A stretch of 19,188 nt of DNA from Erysipelotrichia bacterium (GTDB taxonomy: Bacteria > Bacillota_I > Bacilli_A > Erysipelotrichales > Erysipelotrichaceae), in NCBI GenBank assembly GCA_009916335.1, contig SAAR01000026.1, forward strand, positions 1-19,188, in the 5' to 3' direction. Position numbers and translations under genes: made by a program. Positions 1 to 7,611 of this stretch are shown one piece after another (the first letter of the stretch is position 1; every line of letters starts with the position of its first letter). Under the pieces are notes generated by a model. The model saw only the letters and a program-made list of their open reading frames with translations. It was not told the DNA's origin and did no database searches.

Positions 1-66
1 GCCCTACTTAGAGAGGATAGGTAGCGACCTGCACGAATACTCCTCACTCTTATATATGCTTTTTTT
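1..66 (+). ncRNA. Possible 3' end of a structured RNA gene, cut by the window edge
   Basis: This stretch has no open reading frame that resembles a protein. It contains nested complementary segments: AGGT (19-22) with ACCT (27-30), and outside them GAGGA (13-17) with TCCTC (41-45). A run of seven T at 60-66 follows, as at the end of an independently terminated RNA. The AGCGACC...GCAC segment faintly recalls the 3' half of 6S RNA, but the 5' half lies outside the window, so the family cannot be settled. A terminator for an upstream gene is the simpler alternative. Confidence 0.25.
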
Positions 67-110
67 CACAAAAATCTTAAAAAAATAGAAAATTTAATTC
101 CTATTTCGCA

Positions 111-138
111 AATAAAAACTCATCAATAGAAGATGAGT
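111..138 (-). terminator. Intrinsic terminator of the YaiI/YqxD-family gene
   Basis: ACTCATC (118-124) and GATGAGT (132-138) form a perfect 7-bp stem with a 7-base loop. Read on the minus strand, the stem is followed by TTTTATT. It lies 16 bases past the stop codon of the minus-strand gene. Confidence 0.75.
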
Positions 139-153
139 CTAAAACATATAATC

Positions 154-591
154 TTATCCCATTGTTTCGATGACGTGTGTTAAAGTAATGATGAATTGTT
201 CATCATCTTTTTTGGTGCGTTTAGCAATATGTTTAAATCTTTGTTTTGCCTTTCTAGCTTTGGCATTTAAATAGCGTTCATTTAATATCTGTTCAATATT
301 TTGTGAAGTATACATATAGCCACTAAAGGAAATAGGAATACCTTGTTTCCCTAAAATTAAATTAGCAAGACCACCATCACTAGTGATAATAATATCTTTC
401 TTTTCACATAAGGCGAATATTTGATGATCACTAGCATCACTACCTTGATCTACTTGTATATATCGAATCCCCTCATAATCAAGTGCATGATTAAAATCCG
501 ATACTAAGATAACTTCTATTTGATATTCATTAGCAATTGCTATCGTTATGTCAATAACAGGACAAGCATCACCATCTATAATAATCTTCAT
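154..591 (-). CDS. yaiI: UPF0178 (YaiI/YqxD, DUF188) family protein
   Basis: This 145-residue protein belongs to the UPF0178/DUF188 family, whose members are about 150 residues and are thought to adopt a PIN/NYN-like nuclease fold. Their cellular role is not established. The family hallmarks are visible: the N-terminal IIIDGDACPV (residues 3-12) with clustered acidic residues, VDQGSDASD around residues 47-55, and the TSDGGLANLIL segment near residues 70-80. The C-terminal third is lysine/arginine-rich, which suits nucleic-acid contact, but that is inference. The ATG at 591 is preceded by AGGTAA at a normal distance. The gene is monocistronic, with its own promoter (613-641) and terminator (111-138), and diverges from fhs. 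Family assignment is firm; biochemical function is unknown. Confidence 0.9.
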   Translation of the reverse strand: MKIIIDGDACPVIDITIAIANEYQIEVILVSDFNHALDYEGIRYIQVDQGSDASDHQIFALCEKKDIIITSDGGLANLILGKQGIPISFSGYMYTSQNIEQILNERYLNAKARKAKQRFKHIAKRTKKDDEQFIITLTHVIETMG

Positions 592-612
592 TATTTACCT
601 ACTTTCTTATTT

Positions 613-641
613 ATCATATAAGAAGAAACTTCTTAGGTCAA
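613..641 (-). promoter_or_regulatory. Sigma-A-type promoter for the YaiI/YqxD-family gene
   Basis: On the minus strand a TTGACC -35 box (641-636) and a TATGAT -10 box (618-613) are separated by exactly 17 bp. Transcription would begin about 15 bases before the start codon, leaving room for the AGGTAA ribosome binding site. Confidence 0.7.
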
Positions 642-696
642 TAAAAGAAAAATAAGTCAGTTCAACCGATGATTTGTATGTAATTTGAAACTCTCA

Positions 697-725
697 TTGT
701 ATTCGCTAATTAAATAAAGTAAAAT
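697..725 (+). promoter_or_regulatory. Sigma-A-type promoter for fhs
   Basis: TTGTAT (697-702) and TAAAAT (720-725) are spaced by 17 bp, about 40 bases before the fhs start codon. A TTGAAA at 685-690 with a poor TAATTA box 16 bp downstream is a weaker alternative. No riboswitch-like structure fits in the short leader. Confidence 0.55.
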
Positions 726-765
726 AGGTGTATGTAAAAGATAACAAATATAAAGGAGGCTCATT

Positions 766-2436
766 ATGTTTAAAACGGATTTAGAGATTGCTCAACAAGC
801 AACATTGTTGCCTATTGATGAAATAGCGAAAAAAGCTGGGATTGATGTCAATGACATTGAAATGTATGGAAGAAATAAAGCAAAGATTTCTTTAGATGTA
901 TTAAAGAAATTAAAAGATAAAGAAGATGGAAAGTTAATTTTAGTTACAGCGATTAATCCAACAAAAGCAGGAGAAGGGAAAAGCACAACAACGGTAGGGT
1001 TAGTAGATGCTTTTCATAAGATTGGTAAAAAAGCGATGGTTGCTTTGCGTGAGCCTTCTTTAGGACCTGTGTTTGGTTTAAAAGGTGGTGCAGCAGGTGG
1101 TGGATATGCACAAGTAGTACCAATGGAAGATATTAACTTGCATTTTACTGGCGATATGCATGCTATTACCACTTGTAATAATTTAATAAGTGCATGTTTA
1201 GATAACCATATTCATCAAGGAAATGAATTAGATATTGATATTCATAATGTTGTTTGGAAACGAGTGTTAGATATGAACGATCGTAATTTACGTCGTATTC
1301 AAATAGGGTTAGGACCAAAAGCAAATGGGGTAGAAAGACAAGATGGATTCAATATTACAGTAGCTAGTGAAGTAATGGCGATTTTGTGTTTGTCCTCTTC
1401 TTTAATGGATTTAAAAGAGCGATTATCTAAAATTTTAGTAGCTTACAATACAAAAGGACAGCCTGTCTATGTGAAGGATTTAAATATTGAAGGGGCATTG
1501 GCAATGATTATGAAAGATGCGATTAAACCTAACTTAGTACAAACATTAGAAAATAATCCAGTGATTATTCATGGTGGTCCTTTTGCGAATATTGCACATG
1601 GTTGTAATAGTGTGTTAGCAACAAAAACATGTTTGAAATTAGCCGATTATGTCATTACAGAAGCAGGTTTCGGTGCTGATTTAGGAGCAGAAAAGTTCTT
1701 GGATATTAAGTGCCGTTTTGCTGATTTAAAACCAAGTGCCGTCGTGATTGTCGCAACAATTCGTGCATTAAAACAACATGGTGGTGTTGCTTTTGATGAA
1801 TTAAAAGAAGAAAATGTAGATGCTATGTTGGCAGGTTGTGAGAATTTAGCAAAACATATTGAAACCGTTAATGCTTTTGGTTTACCTTATGTAGTAGCGA
1901 TTAATGAATTTGCAAGTGATACACAAAAAGAAGTAGAAGCGTTAGAAAATTGGTGTAAGGAAAACAATCATGCAATGTCTTTATCTCAAGTATGGGCAAA
2001 AGGGGGAGAAGGAGCTGTGGATTTAGCAAACCAGTTAGTAGAGGTTGTTGAAAAAGAGAATCAATACCACCCAATTTATGATGTGGAAGAAAGCATTGAA
2101 GATAAAATCTTTAAGATTGCTAGTACATGTTATGGAGCAGGAAGTGTGGAATACAGTGATGAAGCTAGAGCACAGATGGAAATGTATAAACACTTTGGTT
2201 GGGATAAGATGCCAATTTGTATGGCAAAAGTACCTGCTTCTTTAACGGATGATGCAAAAGTGTTTGGGGCACCAAAAGGCTTTACCATTACCATTCGTGA
2301 ATTTAGAGCTTCTTTAGGAGCAGGCTTTTTAGTGGCATTGACAGGTAGTGTAATGACAATGCCAGGACTTCCTAAAGTACCAGCTGCTAATCATATGGAT
2401 ATTGATGAAGAAGGTAATATTACAGGTTTATTTTAA
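766..2436 (+). CDS. fhs: Formate-tetrahydrofolate ligase
   Basis: The 556-residue product has the usual length and sequence of formyltetrahydrofolate synthetase, which makes 10-formyl-THF from formate, THF and ATP in the cytoplasm for purine and formyl-methionine synthesis. The ATP-binding loop [10 protein letters not shown] lies at residues 65-74. It is followed by REPSLGP (95-101) and the glycine-rich [20 protein letters not shown] block (103-122), both diagnostic of the family. The conserved C-terminal end (PGLPKVPAA, then the MDIDEEG segment) is intact. The ATG at 766 follows AAAGGAGG (752-759) at a normal distance. It appears monocistronic, between its own promoter and the strong terminator at 2461-2490. 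In a non-acetogen it serves one-carbon supply; no other Wood-Ljungdahl genes are visible here. Confidence 0.97.
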   Translation: MFKTDLEIAQQATLLPIDEIAKKAGIDVNDIEMYGRNKAKISLDVLKKLKDKEDGKLILVTAINPTKAGEGKSTTTVGLVDAFHKIGKKAMVALREPSLGPVFGLKGGAAGGGYAQVVPMEDINLHFTGDMHAITTCNNLISACLDNHIHQGNELDIDIHNVVWKRVLDMNDRNLRRIQIGLGPKANGVERQDGFNITVASEVMAILCLSSSLMDLKERLSKILVAYNTKGQPVYVKDLNIEGALAMIMKDAIKPNLVQTLENNPVIIHGGPFANIAHGCNSVLATKTCLKLADYVITEAGFGADLGAEKFLDIKCRFADLKPSAVVIVATIRALKQHGGVAFDELKEENVDAMLAGCENLAKHIETVNAFGLPYVVAINEFASDTQKEVEALENWCKENNHAMSLSQVWAKGGEGAVDLANQLVEVVEKENQYHPIYDVEESIEDKIFKIASTCYGAGSVEYSDEARAQMEMYKHFGWDKMPICMAKVPASLTDDAKVFGAPKGFTITIREFRASLGAGFLVALTGSVMTMPGLPKVPAANHMDIDEEGNITGLF

Positions 2437-2460
2437 TGTGATTAAAAAAGTGAAAAGATT

Positions 2461-2490
2461 GCTCGCTACTTAAAAACAGCGAGCTTTTTT
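2461..2490 (+). terminator. Intrinsic terminator of fhs
   Basis: GCTCGCT (2461-2467) pairs perfectly with AGCGAGC (2478-2484) across a 10-base loop, followed directly by six T. Confidence 0.85.
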
Positions 2491-2494
2491 AGTG

Positions 2495-2523
2495 TTGCAT
2501 ATCAAAAATAAGTATTCTATAAT
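2495..2523 (+). promoter_or_regulatory. Promoter predicted to give a leaderless mRNA
   Basis: TTGCAT (2495-2500) and a consensus TATAAT (2518-2523) are 17 bp apart. A start site 7 bases past the -10 box falls on position 2530, the A of the methyltransferase ATG. No Shine-Dalgarno sequence stands before that ATG, which agrees with a leaderless transcript. Confidence 0.65.
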
Positions 2524-2529
2524 ATTTTC

Positions 2530-3189
2530 ATGGAAGAAAAAGAGTTAACATTAGATTATATACATGGCACCAATACATATGTATATCAAAGAAAAGATAT
2601 GTTTAAAGTAAATAGTGATACAGCACAATTAGCACGTTTTATGCGAATTAAAAAAGGGGAGCGTGTATTAGATGTAGGAACAAATAATGGTGCATTGTTA
2701 TTGCATGCAGCACAGTTTTTGCCTAGTTATCTTTGTGGTGTTGATATTCAAAAAGAGGCTTGTGAACTTGCATTATATAATATGGAAAAAAACAATATTC
2801 GTCATGTAGATATTGTATGTTGTGATTTTAAACAATTTAAACAAAGTGGCTTTGATGTAGTGCTTTGTAATCCTCCTTACTTTTCAAGTGATCATCATCG
2901 TCAACCACAAATGAGTATGCGTTCTATCGCAAGGCATGAATACTTTTTAGCGATTGAGCCATTAATGCAAAATGTAGCGTATGTACTTAAAGAAGGTGGG
3001 CGTTTATATATGGTGCATCGTGCAAATCGAATTAGCGATATTGTGGAATTAAGTAGAAAATATAAACTTGAAATTAAAACGTTACAGTTTGTTTATGATA
3101 CAAAGAAAAGTGCGGCAATAGCAGTATTGGTGGAGGCGATAAAAGGGGCAGGAAATGATTGTCGTGTATTAGAACCAATCTATTTATAA
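2530..3189 (+). CDS. TrmN6-like SAM-dependent N6-adenine methyltransferase
   Basis: The 219-residue protein resembles the YfiC/TrmN6 group, which methylates A37 of tRNA1(Val) in E. coli, and its Firmicute relatives. The target in this organism is not known. The N-terminal part (LDYIHGTN, residues 8-15, then KDMFKVNSDT at 22-31) is typical of the group. The SAM-binding motif VLDVGTNNG is at residues 46-54, an acidic motif II (VDI) at 71-73, and the catalytic NPPY of N6-adenine methylases at 114-117. The C-terminal domain is a little shorter than in many relatives. The start at 2530 is chosen because it keeps the conserved N-terminus; the next ATG (2599) would remove it. There is no ribosome binding site, only a promoter that starts at the ATG. 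The gene stands alone between two terminators. Confidence 0.85.
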   Translation: MEEKELTLDYIHGTNTYVYQRKDMFKVNSDTAQLARFMRIKKGERVLDVGTNNGALLLHAAQFLPSYLCGVDIQKEACELALYNMEKNNIRHVDIVCCDFKQFKQSGFDVVLCNPPYFSSDHHRQPQMSMRSIARHEYFLAIEPLMQNVAYVLKEGGRLYMVHRANRISDIVELSRKYKLEIKTLQFVYDTKKSAAIAVLVEAIKGAGNDCRVLEPIYL

Positions 3190-3213
3190 AAACGAGAAAT
3201 AAAATAATATAGT

Positions 3214-3244
3214 AAGCTAGTTAAATAAAATAACTAGTTTTTTT
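3214..3244 (+). terminator. Intrinsic terminator of the methyltransferase gene
   Basis: CTAGTTA (3217-3223) pairs with TAACTAG (3231-3237) over a 7-base loop. The flanking bases extend the stem with A-T and G-T pairs, and seven T follow (3238-3244). Confidence 0.75.
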
Positions 3245-3253
3245 ATTAAACAG

Positions 3254-3301
3254 TTGACAACACATCATTTCTGTATTATTGTGGTAGTACAGATGATACA
3301 G
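3254..3301 (+). promoter_or_regulatory. Promoter and likely operator of the GntR-ABC operon
   Basis: A perfect TTGACA (3254-3259) is followed 17 bp later by TATTGT (3277-3282). Laid over the -10 region and the start of the transcript is an inverted repeat, CTGTAT (3271-3276) with ATACAG (3296-3301), and an extra TACAG half-site lies at 3288-3292. This position is what repression by the first gene product, a GntR-family protein, would require. Autoregulation is inferred from the layout. Confidence 0.6.
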
Positions 3302-3316
3302 AATGGAGGTAAGGGA

Positions 3317-3682
3317 ATGTTTGTCATTAAGCAGAGTAGTAAACAACCGATATTTGAACAAATTGTTGAACAAGTGATTCATTTTATTAGTATTAATGTT
3401 TTAAAACCAGAGGATAAATTACCTTCTGTGCGTACACTTGCACAGGATTTAAAAGTAAATCCTAATACCATTGTGAAAGCGTATAGTGAATTAGAAAACA
3501 AAGGAATTATTATATCTTCTTATAAACGTGGATATTTTGTGGCTAATAAAGATGTAAAAGATGAGTGGAAGCAAAGAGAAATAGAAGAATTGAAAGGGAA
3601 ATTAAAAAAGGTCAAAGAGTTAAAAGTCAGTAAAAAAGATGTGGTAGAAATAGTCAATGAAATCTATCAGGAAGGGGAATAA
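3317..3682 (+). CDS. GntR-family transcriptional regulator, YtrA-like
   Basis: This 121-residue protein has an N-terminal GntR winged helix-turn-helix (about residues 10-76) with the family signature PIFEQIVEQV...LPSVRTLAQDLKVNPNTIVKAYSELENKGII. A short, charged helical tail (about 80-120) follows in place of a large effector domain. That architecture defines the YtrA subfamily, whose members usually head and repress ABC transporter operons, as here. The ATG at 3317 follows GGAGGT (3305-3310). An upstream in-frame TTG at 3254 is excluded because it is the -35 box of the promoter. The ATPase gene starts 3 bases after its stop codon. An inverted repeat over its own promoter is the likely operator. 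The inducing signal is unknown; in Bacillus such operons respond to cell-envelope stress, but nothing in this sequence shows that. Confidence 0.92.
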   Translation: MFVIKQSSKQPIFEQIVEQVIHFISINVLKPEDKLPSVRTLAQDLKVNPNTIVKAYSELENKGIIISSYKRGYFVANKDVKDEWKQREIEELKGKLKKVKELKVSKKDVVEIVNEIYQEGE

Positions 3683-3685
3683 GGA

Positions 3686-4576
3686 ATGAGTGAAATGTTA
3701 AAAATTAAAAGTGTATCTAAGAAATTAGGAAATCAATTAGTATTAGATCATTGCTCTTTAGAAGTGGAAAAAGGAAGCATACTAGGTATTATTGGTGTTA
3801 ATGGGGCAGGGAAGAGTACATTACTTAGATGTATTGCAGGAGTTTATCGATGTGATCAAGGTAGCATTACATTGAATGGACAAGAAATTTATGAAAATGA
3901 ACAATTAAAAAAAGATATTTTATTTTTAAGCGATCAACCTTATTTTGCGAATAATGATACATTGAAAAGTTTAAAAGAGTTTTATATGGTTTTCTATGAT
4001 CGTTTTAATGAAGAAAAATATCGTTCTTATCTAAAGATGACAAAACTAGATGAAAATAAAGCATTACGTTCGTTTAGTAAGGGCATGCGTAGACAAGCAT
4101 TTATTATCTTGATGCTTTCATTAAGTCCGAAGTTATTAATCTTAGATGAATCTTTTGATGGTTTAGATCCACTCATGAAAGTATTGATGAAAAAAGTATT
4201 GACTAACTTAGTGGTTGATGAAGAAACGATTGTCTTGATTTCTTCACATAGTTTAAGCGATATTGAATCAATTTGTGATCATTATGTCATTATGGATCAT
4301 AATACGATTTGTGATTTAGAAGAGATGGATATGAATAAAACAAAAAATCATCGTATACAGTTGGCGTTTAGTGAAGAAAAAACAGTGGAAGATTTTGCTA
4401 ATTTTGATGTGGTTAACTTAGATATACAAGGACGTGTTGTTAATCTAGTTGTGGAAGGTGAACTAGAGGCAATTGAAACAACCATTAAAGAGATGAATCC
4501 TTTAATGGTGGATTATTTAGATATTACTTTAGAAGAATTATTTATTGCGAAAATGGAAGGGTTAGACAATGAATAA
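3686..4576 (+). CDS. ABC transporter ATP-binding protein of the GntR-linked operon
   Basis: The 296-residue protein is a stand-alone ABC ATPase. Walker A is GVNGAGKST (37-45), the Q-loop is around Q84, Walker B is LLILDE (150-155), the D-loop is GLD (159-161) and the switch histidine is H188 in SSHS. The signature is unusual: FSKGMRRQ (130-137) in place of LSGGQ, a variant common in YtrB/EcfA-like and antibiotic-export ATPases. Roughly 80 residues at the C-terminus form an extra domain beyond the ATPase fold. It overlaps the next gene by 8 bases, a sign of tight co-translation with the membrane subunit. It should act on the inner face of the membrane with the two permease-like products downstream. 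The substrate cannot be read from the sequence. Confidence 0.92.
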   Translation: MSEMLKIKSVSKKLGNQLVLDHCSLEVEKGSILGIIGVNGAGKSTLLRCIAGVYRCDQGSITLNGQEIYENEQLKKDILFLSDQPYFANNDTLKSLKEFYMVFYDRFNEEKYRSYLKMTKLDENKALRSFSKGMRRQAFIILMLSLSPKLLILDESFDGLDPLMKVLMKKVLTNLVVDEETIVLISSHSLSDIESICDHYVIMDHNTICDLEEMDMNKTKNHRIQLAFSEEKTVEDFANFDVVNLDIQGRVVNLVVEGELEAIETTIKEMNPLMVDYLDITLEELFIAKMEGLDNE

Positions 4577-5963
4577 AGCATATTGCCGATACCTTCTAAA
4601 GAAAAATAAAAAGTTAATCATTATGCATTTTGCTATTGTTATTGCTTTATTTTGTTATGGTGCTAATGCTAACTCTGGGATATTCAATGGGTATGGTTTA
4701 TTCAACCTATCGGATATAAAAATGTACTTATATGTTTGTGTTATCGTTTACCCTATTTATTTACATTTGAAAGATTATACACAAAGCGGCAATGACTTCA
4801 TATTGTCATTACCAATGAAAAAAGAAAAACGTTATTTTTGTGAACTATTATTTATTTTCTGCATCATTATTTTGCCTTATATCTTGTTTTGTATATATCA
4901 ATGGTTTAGTGGTAATTACGTTTTAAACTACACGACTAGTTTTACAAACATTGAATGTTTTATAAAGGATATGATCACTTTATTACCAGTGATGGTACTG
5001 TACTTATTAAATAACTTAATTGCCACAAAAAGCAATCATTTAGTTGATGCGATTGTGTTAATACTAACACTTAATCTTGTTTTATATTTAATGCCAATGG
5101 TTCTTATTTCCTATATAGATAACAATACCGTTGGACAAAGTATCGCAAATTATTATTATACGTTCAATGTCTTTAGTGTCATCATGTTGCTAGTATCGCC
5201 TAATTATGCTATTAATCAGTTGAATTTTTATAGTTTAGATGCAATGAAAGAGATGGGTTGGATCTGGCTTTGTTTATTTGTTTTGTATGTCTTTTATGTA
5301 GTTGCTTTATTACTTTTAAATTTAATTACTTATAAGAATAAGGCAAGTGAAACATGTGGAGAGAAAACCACAAGTCGTTTAGGTTATCCACTCGTGATTC
5401 ATTTACTAGCATTTGTGTTAGTGTGTCTTGCGAACATGCAATCGCAGTTGAGCATCGCTATTATTATTTGGACGTTTATTTTCTGTGGGTATGTCAGTGC
5501 ATATTTTATTAAAGAGCGTAGTATTCATTTTTCCTTTAAAAGAATAGGAGCTTTTCTATTAATTATTGTAATATCGCTTTCATTACGCAGTGTGTATATT
5601 GCAAGTTATGGATTTAATTTCTACCATAATTATCGAAATGAGAAACAGGGAAACAATATCGCTATTTTTTATTATGGTAACACACCATTTCATGCTCAAT
5701 TAGACGAAGAAAAATTTAGTGATACACAATTACAACAGATACAAAAAGAGATGATTGCTTTACAAGATGAGTTAGTCGAAACCTATCGTAAGAATAATAT
5801 ATGGTGGTATGAAGATACAAAGACAGATACTTTACTTATTTCTTATCAAAGTGAAGGTAGCCAACTTGACAATCCATATACTTATGAAGTGAATTTGAAA
5901 ACAGGAAAAGAAATTAAGCAACGCCTAGAAAAGATGGGCTTCACAATTAGTGGAATAGAGTAG
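4569..5963 (+). CDS. ABC transporter membrane protein, first of two paralogues
   Basis: The 464-residue product is largely hydrophobic, with about nine or ten predicted membrane segments (roughly residues 17-34, 52-66, 90-110, 133-150, 158-178, 198-212, 230-250, 272-288, 293-312 and 326-345). A soluble C-terminal domain of about 110 residues follows the last segment. It is a paralogue of the next gene: both start with a basic YLxxKNKK segment, and share SGxDxIxxLxxxKEKRxxxExL after the second segment and a similar C-terminal end. This is the membrane-subunit type found in YtrC/YtrD-like loci, not a classical EAA-loop importer. The ATG at 4569 has GGAAGGG (4555-4561) before it and overlaps the ATPase gene. 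The substrate is unknown. Confidence 0.8.
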   Translation: MNKAYCRYLLKKNKKLIIMHFAIVIALFCYGANANSGIFNGYGLFNLSDIKMYLYVCVIVYPIYLHLKDYTQSGNDFILSLPMKKEKRYFCELLFIFCIIILPYILFCIYQWFSGNYVLNYTTSFTNIECFIKDMITLLPVMVLYLLNNLIATKSNHLVDAIVLILTLNLVLYLMPMVLISYIDNNTVGQSIANYYYTFNVFSVIMLLVSPNYAINQLNFYSLDAMKEMGWIWLCLFVLYVFYVVALLLLNLITYKNKASETCGEKTTSRLGYPLVIHLLAFVLVCLANMQSQLSIAIIIWTFIFCGYVSAYFIKERSIHFSFKRIGAFLLIIVISLSLRSVYIASYGFNFYHNYRNEKQGNNIAIFYYGNTPFHAQLDEEKFSDTQLQQIQKEMIALQDELVETYRKNNIWWYEDTKTDTLLISYQSEGSQLDNPYTYEVNLKTGKEIKQRLEKMGFTISGIE

Positions 5964-5979
5964 GAAAGGGGGAACATAT

Positions 5980-7341
5980 ATGAAACGTTATTTACAGTAT
6001 TTATTGCAGAAAAACAAGAAGTTGTTTATTATGTCAACGATTTTATTCTTCATTGTACACCCTTTATTCGCTTTTACAATTTCTATGTATTATGAGAATT
6101 TATCTGCTATGATTAGTGAAACATTGGATTATCGTTTGCTATCAATGGTTTCAATAATTGTGTTAGCTGCTTATAGTCTAGTGATGCCAATCGTTATTTC
6201 ATTAAAATCTATGAGTCTTAGTGGGGCAGATCAAATTTATGCATTAGCAATTACAAAAGAAAAACGTTTACTAAGTGAAATACTATATAGTTGGATTGTC
6301 ATATTTGTGCCTTTTATCATTAGTTGTTTACTGATGTGTTTTGTCTTATGGAATCGATCTATTGATTCACTATTACCAAGTATTTCTATCTTTATTTATG
6401 CGATTGTGATTATCAGTGCTTGGTATTTATTCAATGTCTTGCTATGTAGAAAATGTTATTCAATAAAAGATGCCATCATTGTGGAAGGGTTATATTTAAT
6501 TGCGTTCTTTGCCTTAGGTGGTATTGTTGATCAGTTCTTTACCATTAATTCGATAAATCAATATACTGCTAGTTTACTAATTAATGAAGTAGGGAAAGTT
6601 CTATCGCTATTTTCACCCATAAGAGCACTTATTTCTGTTTATTATAGCGATTATGCTTTATATGTAGGGGTTGTATATGTCATTTATTGTGCCATGTTAC
6701 TTTATTTTATTCAAAAGGCTGAAAAATATAGAAAAGTGGAAAACAGTGGTGGATTAAGTGAAAGTAAAATGCTATATCCTTTTGTATTAAATGCTTTAGT
6801 TATCCTTTACTTAATTACAAGTATGAATGATCGTTTTAGCTTTGATGTACAATTACGCATGTATATTACGCTCTTTGTCGCTTATCTTGGTGTCAATTTC
6901 ATCGCCATTAGAAAATTTAAACTTACCTTTAAACCACTTATTTTATTTGTACTATGCATTGGCTTATCCTTTGTCATTCGCTATGCTTATACAGAAAGTA
7001 ATCATTTTGCATTCGCCTATGCCTATCGAAATATGGAAGATGTAAAGAAGGTAGATATTGTAATCGGTGATTATTTTAAAGAGGACACACCGTATCAACT
7101 GAGCTTAAAAAATGATCGTAATACAAAAGATAGTGTTTTAGAAATACAGGATTATTTAGTTGCTAAGTTTAAAGAAAAAGGAAAAGAACATGGTAGTTTT
7201 GCGTATATCAATTTTATCTACTATACTTCTGGTACAGAGAAATTTATTGATTACTCTTTAGATAAAACAGATTTAGAAAAGGTGTTCAATATTTTAGAAA
7301 AGCATGAAATAGATTATGAAAGTCAACATAGAGAGAATTAA
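5980..7341 (+). CDS. ABC transporter membrane protein, second paralogue
   Basis: This 453-residue protein matches the preceding gene product along its whole length at low identity: the same basic N-terminus (YLQYLLQKNKK), a similar series of membrane segments, SGADQIYALAITKEKR near residues 80-95, and a soluble C-terminal domain of about 110 residues after the last segment. The pair probably forms a heterodimeric membrane part served by the single ATPase, which is inference from gene order and paralogy. A strong AAAGGGGG (from 5965) precedes the ATG at 5980, and the gap to the previous stop codon is only 16 bases. It is the last gene of the operon; a hairpin terminator lies about 80 bases downstream. 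Confidence 0.8.
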   Translation: MKRYLQYLLQKNKKLFIMSTILFFIVHPLFAFTISMYYENLSAMISETLDYRLLSMVSIIVLAAYSLVMPIVISLKSMSLSGADQIYALAITKEKRLLSEILYSWIVIFVPFIISCLLMCFVLWNRSIDSLLPSISIFIYAIVIISAWYLFNVLLCRKCYSIKDAIIVEGLYLIAFFALGGIVDQFFTINSINQYTASLLINEVGKVLSLFSPIRALISVYYSDYALYVGVVYVIYCAMLLYFIQKAEKYRKVENSGGLSESKMLYPFVLNALVILYLITSMNDRFSFDVQLRMYITLFVAYLGVNFIAIRKFKLTFKPLILFVLCIGLSFVIRYAYTESNHFAFAYAYRNMEDVKKVDIVIGDYFKEDTPYQLSLKNDRNTKDSVLEIQDYLVAKFKEKGKEHGSFAYINFIYYTSGTEKFIDYSLDKTDLEKVFNILEKHEIDYESQHREN

Positions 7342-7418
7342 GTAAACCTTCTTTGACTACACATATATTTAGTTAATAAACTCTATGCGTGATAAATGAA
7401 AGCAAGAATGCTAAGGAG

Positions 7419-7448
7419 AATGTCAGTTTATACTGGCATTTTCTTTTT
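7419..7448 (+). terminator. Intrinsic terminator of the GntR-ABC operon
   Basis: AATGTCAG (7419-7426) pairs with CTGGCATT (7433-7440), with one G-T pair, over a 6-base loop, followed by TTCTTTTT. The rest of the 270-base gap up to the next gene holds a weak TTGACT/TAAACT promoter-like pair (7353-7382) and the lipoprotein promoter. I see nothing else in it. Confidence 0.75.
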
Positions 7449-7554
7449 GTATAGCATATAAGTGGAAAGGGTTATTTTAAAAGAAAGGTTACTTATTATC
7501 GTGATGATGAGTGTGAAATAAAGTGTTATTGAAGGGAAGAATTCGCTATTGCTA

Positions 7555-7583
7555 TTGAATAGATAGGTTTTATTTAGTAAAAT
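7555..7583 (+). promoter_or_regulatory. Sigma-A-type promoter of the lipoprotein pair
   Basis: TTGAAT (7555-7560) and TAAAAT (7578-7583) are separated by 17 bp. The -10 box overlaps an in-frame ATG at 7582, which therefore cannot be the translation start; this supports the ATG at 7612. Confidence 0.65.
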
Positions 7584-7611
7584 GAAATTAAATAATAAGG
7601 GAGAAAAGAAG

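Noticed and set aside
3254..3316. N-terminal extension of the GntR regulator starting at TTG 3254
   Set aside because: The TTG is the first half of a perfect TTGACA -35 box, the extension lacks a ribosome binding site, and the family N-terminus begins at ATG 3317 after GGAGGT.
7420..7461. Small ORF of 13 codons after AAGGAG
   Set aside because: It coincides with the terminator hairpin, and the ribosome binding site is only one base from the ATG.
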